Assembly: GCF_000292915.1 (NCBI RefSeq)
Contig: NC_018513.1
Span: 1,116,001-1,180,000 of the forward strand
From: Burkholderia cepacia GG4
Lineage (GTDB): Bacteria > Pseudomonadota > Gammaproteobacteria > Burkholderiales > Burkholderiaceae
Reading direction: 5' to 3'
Length of the DNA: 64,000 nt
This document shows positions 17,601-25,271 of the stretch, piece by piece; positions within the stretch are counted from its first letter, which is position 1, and every line of letters begins with the position of its first letter. The translations under genes were made by a program, and so were the position numbers. The notes under the pieces were generated by a model. The model ran no database searches. It was not told the DNA's origin and saw nothing but the letters and a program-made list of their open reading frames with translations.

Positions 17601-19022
17601 ATGAGCAGACTGATCGTGGTATCGAACCGTGTCGCCGCAGGCGAGGACACGCGCCCGAGCGCAGGCGGTCTTGCGGTCGGCGTGATGGACGCGCTGCAGG
17701 AAACCGGCGGCGTCTGGTTCGGCTGGAACGGCGAGATCGTCGATACGCCCGACGCCGGGCCCGCGATCCAGCGAGACGGCAACGTCACGTACGCGACGCT
17801 CGGGCTGACCCGGCGCGACTACGACCAGTACTACCGTGGTTTCTCGAATGCGACGCTGTGGCCGGTGTTCCACTATCGCGGCGATCTCGCGCGCTTCGAC
17901 CGGCAGGAGTACGCGGGCTATCTGCGCGTGAACGCGATGCTCGCGAAGCAGCTCGCCGCGCTGTTGCAGCCCGACGATCTGATCTGGGTGCACGACTACC
18001 ACCTGCTGCCGTTCGCGCACTTCCTGCGCGAGCTCGGCGTGAAGAACCCGATCGGCTTTTTCCTGCACATTCCGTTTCCGTCGCCCGATATGCTGCGTGT
18101 CGTGCCGCCGCACGAGGAACTCGTGAAGTTCATGTGCGCGTACGACGTCGCGGGCTTCCAGACCGACGCCGACAAGCAGGCGTTCACCGACTACATCGAG
18201 CGACGCGGGATCGGGGCGGCGAGCGAAGACGGGATGCTGCACGCGCACGGCCGTGTCGTGAAGGTCGCCGCCTATCCGATCGGCGTGCATCCGGACGCGA
18301 TCGCGCAGGCGGCCGTCCAGTACGGCGCGCGCAAGCCGGTGAAGATGCTGCGTGAGGCACTCGACGGCCGCAAGCTCGTGATGAGCGTCGACCGGCTCGA
18401 TTATTCGAAGGGGCTGGTCGAGCGCTTCCAGTCGTTCGAGCGGATGCTCGCCAACGCGCCGGGCTGGCAGGGGCGCGTGTCGCTGTTGCAGATCGCGCCG
18501 CCGACGCGCTCCGACGTGCAGACCTACCAGGACATTCGAGAAACGCTCGAAGGCGAGGCCGGCCGCATCAACGGCCGCTTCTCGCAGCTCGACTGGACGC
18601 CGATCCAGTATCTGAACCGCAAGTACGAGCGCAACTTGCTGATGGCGTTCTTCCGGATGTCGCAGGTCGGCTACGTGACGCCGTTGCGCGACGGGATGAA
18701 CCTCGTCGCGAAGGAATACGTCGCTGCGCAGGATCCGGCCGATCCGGGCGTGCTCGTGCTGTCGGAATTCGCGGGTGCGGCGGCCGAGCTGACCGGCGCG
18801 CTGCTCGTCAATCCGTACGACCTGTCGCAGATGGCCGACGCGCTCGAGCGTGCACTGTCGATGCCGCTCGCGGAGCGGCAGGCGCGCCACGAGCAGAACC
18901 TCGCGCGGCTGCGCGAGAACGACCTGTCGGTATGGCGCGACACGTTCGTCGCCGACCTGCGCAGCGTCGCGGCCGCCGCGTCGGTCACGCAGCGCGCGGG
19001 CCGGCGGGCCGCGCATGTCTGA
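17601..19022 (+). CDS. otsA: alpha,alpha-trehalose-phosphate synthase
   Basis: This 473-residue GT20 glycosyltransferase transfers glucose from UDP-glucose to glucose-6-phosphate to give trehalose-6-phosphate, part of osmotic and desiccation protection. It has GGLAVGVMDAL near the N-terminus (the donor-phosphate loop), WVHDYHLLPF (residues about 132-141), and the basic pair in SVDRLDYSKGL. The C-terminal nucleotide-sugar site is VTPLRDGMNLVAKEYVAAQ. Length and motifs match OtsA. GGGGAAG precedes the ATG. There is no otsB phosphatase in the window. The gene overlaps the downstream P-loop kinase gene by 8 bp, so the two are cotranscribed. Confidence 0.95.
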   Translation: MSRLIVVSNRVAAGEDTRPSAGGLAVGVMDALQETGGVWFGWNGEIVDTPDAGPAIQRDGNVTYATLGLTRRDYDQYYRGFSNATLWPVFHYRGDLARFDRQEYAGYLRVNAMLAKQLAALLQPDDLIWVHDYHLLPFAHFLRELGVKNPIGFFLHIPFPSPDMLRVVPPHEELVKFMCAYDVAGFQTDADKQAFTDYIERRGIGAASEDGMLHAHGRVVKVAAYPIGVHPDAIAQAAVQYGARKPVKMLREALDGRKLVMSVDRLDYSKGLVERFQSFERMLANAPGWQGRVSLLQIAPPTRSDVQTYQDIRETLEGEAGRINGRFSQLDWTPIQYLNRKYERNLLMAFFRMSQVGYVTPLRDGMNLVAKEYVAAQDPADPGVLVLSEFAGAAAELTGALLVNPYDLSQMADALERALSMPLAERQARHEQNLARLRENDLSVWRDTFVADLRSVAAAASVTQRAGRRAAHV

Positions 19023-19596
19023 GCACGTGGCGCAGGGCGGGTCCGCGGACGATGCGTCCACCCGCTTCTTCGTCGTCACGGGCGGCCCCGGTGCGGGCAA
19101 GAGCACCTTGCTCGACGCGCTCGAGCGTGCCGGCTTCGCGCGCTCGCATGAGGCCGGGCGCGGCGTGATCCGCGACCAGATGGCGATCGACGGCCCGGCG
19201 CTGCCATGGCGCGACCGGGCCGCCTTCGCCGAACTGATGCTGAACTGGGAGATGCGCTCGTACCATCTCGCGCGGTGCGCGCGCGGGCCCGTGTTCTTCG
19301 ATCGCGGCGTGCCGGACGTGATCGGCTACCTGCGGCTCACGGGCCTCGCGGTGCCCGCGCATGCGGAAGCCGCCGCGCGGCGCTTTCGCTATCACCGGCG
19401 CGTGTTCATCGCGCCGCCGTGGCCCGAGATCTACGCGCAGGACACCGAGCGGCGGCAGGATTTCGCGGAAGCCGTGCGTACCTACGACGCGATGGTCGAT
19501 TGCTACACGTCATACGGCTATCGGCTGGTCGAGCTGCCGCGCGTGAGCGTGAAGGCGCGCGTGCGTTTCGTGATGGACGCGCTCGACGTCGCATGA
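19015..19596 (+). CDS. P-loop kinase-like ATPase (AAA_28 type)
   Basis: This 193-residue protein has Walker A VVTGGPGAGKSTLLDALE at residues 20-37, and a kinase-like HEAGRGVIRDQ and VFFDRGVPDVIGYL (Walker B/DRx region). It ends in a lid-like arginine-rich helix (RYHRRVFIAPPWPEIYAQD). This is the layout of AAA_28/thymidylate-kinase-like small ATPases of unknown substrate. It begins inside the last codons of otsA (8-bp overlap), suggesting coupled translation. A role linked to trehalose metabolism is suggested by context only. Confidence 0.8.
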   Translation: MSEHVAQGGSADDASTRFFVVTGGPGAGKSTLLDALERAGFARSHEAGRGVIRDQMAIDGPALPWRDRAAFAELMLNWEMRSYHLARCARGPVFFDRGVPDVIGYLRLTGLAVPAHAEAAARRFRYHRRVFIAPPWPEIYAQDTERRQDFAEAVRTYDAMVDCYTSYGYRLVELPRVSVKARVRFVMDALDVA

Positions 19597-19621
19597 CCGC
19601 CGGGGGCGGCGCGCGGCGGCG

Positions 19622-20989
19622 TCATGTTGCCGCGTCGGGCCGCGGCGACGCGATGCGCAGCATGCTGACCACCGCGGCGACCGCCGCGAATACCGTGGCG
19701 ACATAGAGCGCGATCGTCGGACCGTGGTCGGGCGCGAGCCCGAAAATCAGTGCGACGAGGGCGGCGCCGAGCGTCTGGCCCGTCAGGCGTGCCGTGCTCA
19801 GCATCCCGCCCGCGCCGCCGCTGCGCTCGCGTGGCGCCGACGACAGCATCGCGCGGTTGTTCGGCGACTGGAACAGCCCGAAGCCCGCGCCGCACAGCGC
19901 CATCCGCCACACGATGTCGACGGTGCCCGGGTGCGCGCCGATCGTCGCGAGCGACAGCAGCCCGGCCGCGAACAGCGCGAGCCCGATCCCGCCAAGGATG
20001 CCGGCCGAGTAGCGGTCCGACAGCACGCCCGCGAGCGGCGCGGCGAACACGATCACGAGCGGCCACGGCGTCATGTAGAGGCCGGTCTCGACCTGCGAGA
20101 AGCCGAGCGAATTCTGCAGCCAGAACGGCAGCGCGACGAATGCGAGCATCTGCGACGTGAACGACGCCATCGACGTGTAGATCGACAGCGCGAACATCGG
20201 GATGCGCATCAGGTCGACCGGCAGGAGCGGCGCCGGCTGCGACAGCTGGCGCTTCACGAAGAAGTAGCCGACGCCGAGCGCGACGGCCAGCTCGGCCGCG
20301 ACGTACACATGGCGTTCGCCATGACCGAGTCCGTCGACGGCCGTGATCAGCAGCCCGAACACGCACGCGTTCATCAGCGCGCTCGGGAAGTCGTACGGCG
20401 CATCGTGCAGCGGGTTGGCCGGCAGCGCGCGCAGGCTGCCGAGCACGGCGGCGATGCCGATCGGCACGTTGACCGCGAACAGCCACGGCCACGACGCGAA
20501 CGACAGGATCGCCGAGGCGACCGTCGGGCCGATCGCCGACGACAGCGCGACCACCATCGCGTTGATCGACAGCCCGCGCCCGAGCATCGACGACGGGTAG
20601 ATCATCCGCACGAGCGCCGCGTTGACGCTCATGATGCCGGCCGCGCCGAACCCCTGGATCACGCGCATCACCGCGAGCGTCGGCAGCGAGCCGGCGAGCG
20701 CGCAGCCGAGCGACGCCGCGGTGAAGAGCGCGAGCCCGGCGATGTAGATGCGGCGATAGCCGATGCGCTCGCCGAGCGACGCAAGTGGCAGCAGCGTGAT
20801 CGTGACCGCGAGCTGGTACGCGTTGACGATCCAGATCGACGCGGCATCGGACGCATGCAGGTCGTGCGCGATCGTCGGCAGCGCAACGTTCGCGATGGCG
20901 CCGTCGAGCACGGCGAGCGTGATGCCCAGTGCGACGCAGACGATCGCCCAGTAGCGTTGCGGAAGCGGCAGGCCGATGTCGGCGTTCAT
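19622..20989 (-). CDS. MFS transporter, DHA2-like drug/metabolite exporter
   Basis: This 455-residue multi-spanning protein has the MFS motif C-like region near LDGAIANVALPTIAHDLHAS in helix 1, motif A between helices 2 and 3 (LASLGERIGYRRIYIAG), and QGFGAAGIMSVNAALVRMIY in helix 4. The LDGTIVNVALP-like helix 1 and the long central spacer are typical of DHA2 exporters (EmrB/QacA group). The start at 20989 gives MNADIGLPLPQRYWAIV; a longer frame to 21043 is less likely. Substrate is unknown. It is convergent with the otsA operon. Confidence 0.88.
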   Translation of the reverse strand: MNADIGLPLPQRYWAIVCVALGITLAVLDGAIANVALPTIAHDLHASDAASIWIVNAYQLAVTITLLPLASLGERIGYRRIYIAGLALFTAASLGCALAGSLPTLAVMRVIQGFGAAGIMSVNAALVRMIYPSSMLGRGLSINAMVVALSSAIGPTVASAILSFASWPWLFAVNVPIGIAAVLGSLRALPANPLHDAPYDFPSALMNACVFGLLITAVDGLGHGERHVYVAAELAVALGVGYFFVKRQLSQPAPLLPVDLMRIPMFALSIYTSMASFTSQMLAFVALPFWLQNSLGFSQVETGLYMTPWPLVIVFAAPLAGVLSDRYSAGILGGIGLALFAAGLLSLATIGAHPGTVDIVWRMALCGAGFGLFQSPNNRAMLSSAPRERSGGAGGMLSTARLTGQTLGAALVALIFGLAPDHGPTIALYVATVFAAVAAVVSMLRIASPRPDAAT

Positions 20990-21174
20990 GACGGGAGCGA
21001 AGGCGTGGTTGTCCGCGCGCCCGGGTGCCGGTTGCGTGCGCAACCATGCCCGCGGGTGGAGGCGGCGGTGAATGGCCCGGCCGGCGCAGCCGCGCCGGAT
21101 CGGGGCCGGTCGAGTGTATCACCGGGCCGCATCGCGCGAAGCCGGTGTGCCCGGCCGCCGGCCGGCGCGCGCAT

Positions 21175-21555
21175 TCAGCCTTCGAAGTCGAGGCCGCCGA
21201 GCCGCACGAGCGGGGCGGCCTGGGTGCGCGACGCCAGATCGATGTCGCGCGCGCCCTGCCATGCGCTCAGCTTCCTCGGCAGCGCGGTCAGGTAGTGCTC
21301 GAAGCGTGCCGGGCCATCGGGCTCCATCAGCCGTTCGATCTCGTCGGTGTCCCAGGTCAGCTCGAGGTTCAGCGGATGCACGAAGCCGCTCACGTGCTCG
21401 TGCGGCGCGCTGCGGATCTGCACGCACGTCGGGTGCCCGTGCCCGCCATAGGGGACGACGTCGGTCAGGACGTGATCGGCGAAGAACGCGGCGATCACCT
21501 GCGCGATGCGCGGTGCGAATTCGGTATCGAAACGGCGGGCGATTTCGGGCTGCAT
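21175..21555 (-). CDS. hypothetical cytosolic protein
   Basis: This 126-residue protein starts MQPEIARRFDTEFAPRIAQV, behind GGAG 9 bp upstream, and ends at 21175. It has no signal peptide or membrane segment. It contains GGHGHPTCVQIRSAPHEHVS (His-rich) and LELTWDTDEIERLMEPDG, with a helical tail. Codon use is native. I do not recognise the family; it may be genus-restricted. It is divergent from the secreted protein gene at 21712. Confidence 0.75.
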   Translation of the reverse strand: MQPEIARRFDTEFAPRIAQVIAAFFADHVLTDVVPYGGHGHPTCVQIRSAPHEHVSGFVHPLNLELTWDTDEIERLMEPDGPARFEHYLTALPRKLSAWQGARDIDLASRTQAAPLVRLGGLDFEG

Positions 21556-21711
21556 GAAGACGTCTCCTGTGTGCCGAAAATCGTAGCACGGCGCTGGCGC
21601 GTTTCGGCGTGCGTGATACCCGTAATGGTGCGTTACCACTTGCTGCATCTATTACGGCCGCGCGCAGCCACAATGCATCGCATCCAGTACCACTTCGCGT
21701 GGGAGTCCATC

Positions 21712-22074
21712 ATGAAAAGAATTGCCGCAGTCTGTGTCCTTGCCGGTTCGCTCGTCGTGGCGGGCCCGGCGTCCGCGCATGGCCGCGACGGCGGCGCCGT
21801 CATCGGCGCGCTGATCGGCGGCGCGGTGCTTGGCGCGATCGTGACGTCCGCGATGAATCCGCCCGTCGCGTACCAGGCGCCCGTGTATCAGGCACCGGCC
21901 TATCAGCCGCCGACGTATTACCAGGCGCCGGCCTACCAGCAGCCGGCCTATCCGACCTACCAGCAGGCGCAGTACCAGGACGACGGCCCGAACTATTGCT
22001 ACGACCGCTATCAGCGGGCGTATGTGTGCGGTGCGCCCGTGGCGGGCGGCTATGCGCAGCCGGCCGGCTGGTAA
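21712..22074 (+). CDS. secreted/outer-membrane Tyr-Gln-Pro-rich protein
   Basis: This 120-residue protein has a clear signal peptide ending at ASA|HG and then a glycine-zipper-like hydrophobic stretch (GGAVIGALIGGAVLGAIVTS). A degenerate repeat follows in which Y-Q-x-P-x-Y/A-Y recurs about seven times. It ends with two Cys (NYCYDRY and AYVCGAP) that could pair. GGGAG lies upstream of the ATG. The glycine-zipper plus Cys tail resembles small envelope proteins often annotated as 'YMGG/Gly-zipper'. Function is unknown. The hairpin at 22153-22179 closes the gene. Confidence 0.75.
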   Translation: MKRIAAVCVLAGSLVVAGPASAHGRDGGAVIGALIGGAVLGAIVTSAMNPPVAYQAPVYQAPAYQPPTYYQAPAYQQPAYPTYQQAQYQDDGPNYCYDRYQRAYVCGAPVAGGYAQPAGW

Positions 22075-22152
22075 GCGGGTCGATGACCGGATTCGGCGCC
22101 GCGTGGCCGGCGCCGGTTGAACACACGGTACGCGGGACGACAATACAAAAGG

Positions 22153-22179
22153 AAGGCCCTCGCACGATGCGAGGGCCTT
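22153..22179. terminator. bidirectional hairpin terminator
   Basis: A perfect 12-bp stem (AAGGCCCTCGCA / TGCGAGGGCCTT) with a 3-base loop is flanked by TTTTGT on the minus strand and a T-rich CATTTTG on the plus strand. It lies between convergent genes. Confidence 0.8.
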
Positions 22180-22261
22180 GGTCATTTTGCGAGCGGTAGT
22201 TCTTCTACGTCATGCGGCGGCCGTGCGAGGCCGCGTGCGGATACAAACGGTTGCAATTGAA

Positions 22262-22645
22262 TCAGTGGCGATGGCCGCCGCCGTTGTCCTGGTCGCGCCC
22301 GCCAGCGTCGTTCCAGTCGCCGCGGCGTCCGCCGTCGCGTCCCCAGCCGCCGTGATTGCCGCGGTCGCCGCGATCGCCGCGTCCCCAGCCGCCGCGATCG
22401 CCGCGGTCGCCACGATCGCGATCCCAGCGGCGGTCGTCGCGGTGTCCGCGATCCCAGTCGCGCCCACCGCCGCCGCCGCCCCAGATATTGACCGTGCCGT
22501 AGACGGGCGCCGCCCCGTAGGCCGGCCCATACGCGTAGCCGGGATCGGAATAGTAGGGCTGTCCGTAGCCGTATCCGGCGTCCGGACCGACGACGCAGCC
22601 TGCCAGCAGCGTGGCGACGCCGGCGGCAGCAATGAGCTTCAGCAT
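22262..22645 (-). CDS. small lipoprotein with Gly/Arg/Asp-rich tail
   Basis: This 127-residue protein has a signal peptide ending in the lipobox ATLLAGC (Cys17). Residues 20-55 are Tyr/Gly/Pro-rich. Residues about 56-127 are low-complexity, built on repeated G-D-R-G, R-D-R and G-G-W-G-R-D units, and end in GGGHRH. Such tails are disordered and highly charged. The repeat is coded by imperfect GC-rich units, so length may vary between strains. Family is not recognised; a charged, surface-exposed lipoprotein is the safe description. Confidence 0.72.
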   Translation of the reverse strand: MLKLIAAAGVATLLAGCVVGPDAGYGYGQPYYSDPGYAYGPAYGAAPVYGTVNIWGGGGGGRDWDRGHRDDRRWDRDRGDRGDRGGWGRGDRGDRGNHGGWGRDGGRRGDWNDAGGRDQDNGGGHRH

Positions 22646-22789
22646 GATGTTCTCCGTTGATTCCCCTATAAATACCGCGCGCGGGGATTCCCGGCTGTAT
22701 GCAATTGTGTCTTCAAATTACGGTGTCGTAAGGTCGCGCGGCGAAAGTGTTAGCATCCCGGGCCTATTTCGTTTATCAGGAGCACATCG

Positions 22790-23290
22790 ATGAAATTCGC
22801 GATCCGGGCCGTCCTGGCCGCCTTTTGCGTGACCACGGCCGCTGCCTGCGCGGCCGGGCCCGCATCGGCACCGGCCGTGCCGGCCGAGTCGATCAAGATG
22901 TTCCCGCAGGCGGCGGCCGGCCAGCAGCGCGTCGTGATCGCGCTGCCCGCGCTCGAGAACGAAGGCGACGCGCGCGTCGAGCTGATGATCGGCAAGACGA
23001 TGCAGACCGACTGCAACCAGCAATGGTTCGGTGGCGAACTGACCGCCGAGGACGTGAAGGGCTGGGGCTACACGTACTATCGGCTGACCGACGTGAAGGG
23101 GCCGGCGTCGACGCTGATGGCCTGCCCGGGCCAGGCGCCGCAGCAGCGGTTCGTACAGGTGCGCGGCGACGGCCAGCTGCTGCGCTACAACAGCCGCCTG
23201 CCGCTCGTCGTGTACGTGCCGGATGGTTTCGACGTGCGCTACCGCGTGTGGCACGCGTCGAAGGACGTGCAGCACGCCGTGACGCAGTAA
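22790..23290 (+). CDS. eco: ecotin, periplasmic serine protease inhibitor
   Basis: This 166-residue ecotin inhibits trypsin-fold proteases and protects the envelope from host enzymes such as neutrophil elastase. It has a signal peptide (MKFAIRAVLAAFCVTTAAAC, then AGPASA) and the core motifs MFPQAAAGQQRVVIALPALE and VELMIGKTMQTDCN. The reactive loop STLMACP has Met at P1, as in E. coli ecotin. The secondary-site strand is RYNSRLPLVVYVPDGFDVRY. The two Cys for the disulfide are present. CAGGAG precedes the ATG. Confidence 0.95.
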   Translation: MKFAIRAVLAAFCVTTAAACAAGPASAPAVPAESIKMFPQAAAGQQRVVIALPALENEGDARVELMIGKTMQTDCNQQWFGGELTAEDVKGWGYTYYRLTDVKGPASTLMACPGQAPQQRFVQVRGDGQLLRYNSRLPLVVYVPDGFDVRYRVWHASKDVQHAVTQ

Positions 23291-23519
23291 TGCATTGGCG
23301 CGGCCGCGCGCGGGCAGCTGCCGCCGCGCCGTGGTTCGCGCCGACGTAGCCGCGCGTGGTTTCTTTGTCGCGCCGTTACTTGCCGCTCGCGCCCGTGAGC
23401 GCCGGCAAAGAGGATAACGAACCGTTTGGCGTGCGGCACGGAACCCGGCGCACGGATTTCATTTACAAGCCGGCTGCGCGTACTTACGATGGCCCCAACT
23501 CGGGCTCGCGGAACAGCGT

Positions 23520-23906
23520 ATGCGTACAGCCGATCGGGCGACGTTTGCCGCGCTCTGCCTTTGCCTTGCCGCATGTGGCGGCGGCGACGACAACGCGGCA
23601 CCGGCACCGCAGACCGTTGCGGGCGCATCGACATCGTCCGCCGCACCTGCAGGCGCTGCGTCCGGTGCATCGACTTCATCGACGAACTCCGGCAGCCCGA
23701 CGTCGACTGCCGGCGCGACCGGTACAGCGTCCGGCGCGACGCTTCGGCCTTCCAGCGGCACCAACCCGATTCTCGTCGCCGATGTGACGGTTTCTCCGCA
23801 TGCGGAGAGCCAGTGGCGGCGAGCAGCGGTTTTACATCGCCGGGGATGCGGCGGCGGAAGGACGGCAGCGAGCTATTCGACTTCTGCCAGACGTATTTGC
23901 GCTTAG
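23520..23906 (+). CDS. lipoprotein, apparently clipped at the 3' end
   Basis: The first 88 or so codons encode a lipoprotein leader with the lipobox CLAACGGGDD and then a Ser/Thr/Ala/Gly linker (GASTSSAAPAGAASGASTSS and similar). They end in TNPILVADVT. From about 23785 the sequence belongs to another unit, an integrase remnant on the minus strand. The frame then continues only by chance to 23906 with arginine-rich residues. I infer that the original C-terminal domain was lost. The ribosome site is weak. The linker suggests a surface lipoprotein, but the missing part would decide its function. Confidence 0.5.
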   Translation: MRTADRATFAALCLCLAACGGGDDNAAPAPQTVAGASTSSAAPAGAASGASTSSTNSGSPTSTAGATGTASGATLRPSSGTNPILVADVTVSPHAESQWRRAAVLHRRGCGGGRTAASYSTSARRICA

Positions 23907-23976
23907 CGGACACGAGTGCGGAGAGGTGCAGCAGGGCCATTGGAGTACCGCATGTGGTAACCATTGTGGTACCCAC
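23782..23976 (-). pseudogene. N-terminal fragment of a site-specific integrase
   Basis: On the minus strand, 56 bp past the 3' end of tRNA-Arg, the frame reads MALLHLSALVSAKRKYVWQK, followed by SNSSLPSFRRRIPGDVKPLL and AATGSPHAEK. The R-R-I-P-x-D-x-x-P pattern behind a short strand is typical of the N-terminal part of island and phage tyrosine recombinases (compare YYFRRRIPxDL). Homology stops near 23785, and no catalytic R-H-R-Y region is present nearby. This is a relic of an integrated element that used the tRNA as attachment site. The assignment is by motif only. Confidence 0.55.
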
Positions 23977-24032
23977 GCACGACCCTGAGAACGCCGTCAG
24001 GCAAGCCAGAAAAGGCTTTGGAGGTATTGTCC

Positions 24033-24107
24033 TGGTCCCCCCGACAGGAATCGAACCTGTATCTAGCGCTTAGGAGGCGCTTGTTCTATCCATTGAACTA
24101 CGGGGAG
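24033..24107 (-). tRNA. tRNA-Arg (anticodon CCT)
   Basis: The minus strand folds as a complete cloverleaf. The acceptor arms are CTCCCCG / CGGGGGG with one G-T pair, the anticodon stem is AGCGC / GCGCT, and the loop is CTCCTAA, giving anticodon CCT for AGG codons. The T arm is ACAGG-TTCGATT-CCTGT. The CCA end is encoded (24033-24035). It is downstream of rubredoxin on the same strand. An integrase fragment abuts its 3' side. Confidence 0.97.
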
Positions 24108-24254
24108 AGCCATGTCCGCGATTTCGCGCGCGAAGGCGCGAACGGGACGGCGATGTGGACAGCGCGCAGAGTATAGCAAACGCGCGGCGCATCGGCGGAC
24201 GGAATGCGTGCCGATGCGCGCGTCGCGCGCCCGGCCGTGTTCAGAAACCCGAAA

Positions 24255-24437
24255 TCAGAAATCGACGACGACGAAATCTTCCTTGCCCACGTCGCACAGC
24301 GGGCAGCGCCAGTCGGCGGGAATGTCGGCGAAACGGGTGCCGGCGGGGATTCCCTCGTCGGGCAGGCCTTCCGCTTCGTTGTAGACCCACCCGCAAATCA
24401 GGCAGACCCAGCTCTGGTATTCGATTACTTCGCTCAT
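24255..24437 (-). CDS. rubredoxin
   Basis: This 60-residue rubredoxin is a small electron carrier with one iron held by four cysteines. The two pairs are visible in WVCLICGWVYNEAEGLPDEG and DWRCPLCDVGKEDF; the second pair has Asp where many rubredoxins have Gly. Length is standard for a single-domain protein. It may serve an alkane hydroxylase or oxidative-stress reductase elsewhere; no partner is adjacent. ATG 24437 follows the sequence GAGCGCCAT, a weak ribosome site. Asn- and Trp-rich core residues match the family. Confidence 0.95.
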   Translation of the reverse strand: MSEVIEYQSWVCLICGWVYNEAEGLPDEGIPAGTRFADIPADWRCPLCDVGKEDFVVVDF

Positions 24438-24634
24438 ATGGCGCTCGGGAAGATGAAAGTCGGTGATGCCGCCCGCGGCGTGGCCGGCGGACGAAAGGCG
24501 CAATGGTACCGGAATTTCGCCGAACGCCTCCGCAACGTCGTTTTAAACGTACGCATCGCGAACAACGACCGTCATCGCGCGTGCCGGGCATGCAGTGTAT
24601 GCTGCGTGAGCCTTTCAATCTGCAGGAGAAAACG

Positions 24635-25039
24635 ATGCTCAACAAGAAGTGGATCGCGGGTACGGTATGTGTCGCGGCACTGGCCGTGTCGACCCTCGCG
24701 CGCGCCGAGGGACGCGTGTTCTTCGTCGAGCCGAAGGACGGCGCGACGGTTTCGAGCCCCGTGCATGTGAAGTTCGGCCTCGAAGGCATGGCACTCAAGC
24801 CAGCCGGCGACATGACGCCGGATACGGGCCACCATCACCTGCTGATCGACGGCAAGCCGGTGCCGAAGGGCGACGTGATCCCCGCCACCGACCATTCGCT
24901 GCACTTCGGCAAGGGTCAGACCGAAACCGACGTGAAGCTGCCGCCCGGCCAGCACACGCTGACGCTGCAGCTCGGCGAAGGCGCGCACCGTTCGTACGGT
25001 CCCGACCTGAGCTCGACGATCACGGTCGACGTGAAGTAA
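24635..25039 (+). CDS. secreted DUF4399-domain protein
   Basis: This 134-residue protein has a signal peptide ending at ARA|EGRVFFVEP. The mature part is a beta-rich domain with FFVEPKDGATVSSPVHVKFG, the His cluster DTGHHHLLID, and the C-terminal pair HTLTLQLGEGAHRSYGPDLS. This is the DUF4399 arrangement, often a small periplasmic copper- or rod-shape-associated protein of unknown function. The His-rich loop could bind metal, but that is speculation. AGGAG lies 7 bp before the ATG. It is divergent from rubredoxin. Confidence 0.85.
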   Translation: MLNKKWIAGTVCVAALAVSTLARAEGRVFFVEPKDGATVSSPVHVKFGLEGMALKPAGDMTPDTGHHHLLIDGKPVPKGDVIPATDHSLHFGKGQTETDVKLPPGQHTLTLQLGEGAHRSYGPDLSSTITVDVK

Positions 25040-25231
25040 TTGCGCATCCCGCGTGCTGGCGCCCGGCTCGGGAAACCCGGCCGGATGTCCGGCGCCGACG
25101 TCGCGCGACGGCGGCCGGGCGCTATCCCGGCTCCGTCCGCCGAGCGCGCGCCGTCATGCCGTCGCAGCACAAAATGAATCGCCCGCCGGCCTAGTCCGTC
25201 CGGCCATCCCGGCGCAGGCGTCCGCCACCGG

Positions 25232-25237
25232 TACAAT
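25232..25237 (+). promoter_or_regulatory. candidate -10 element of uup
   Basis: TACAAT lies 35 bp before the uup start codon. A convincing -35 is not visible. Confidence 0.35.
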
Positions 25238-25271
25238 GGGCGCTTCCGATTTCTCTCTTCGCCGTTTCCCC

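Noticed and set aside
17286..19106. 606-codon minus-strand frame over otsA
   Set aside because: It is antisense to a well-defined GT20 enzyme. Only the 62-codon 3' end outside otsA was kept as a weak candidate.
24033..24107. Intact genomic island at the tRNA-Arg gene
   Set aside because: Only an integrase fragment is present; core-like genes resume within 0.8 kb, so no island remains.
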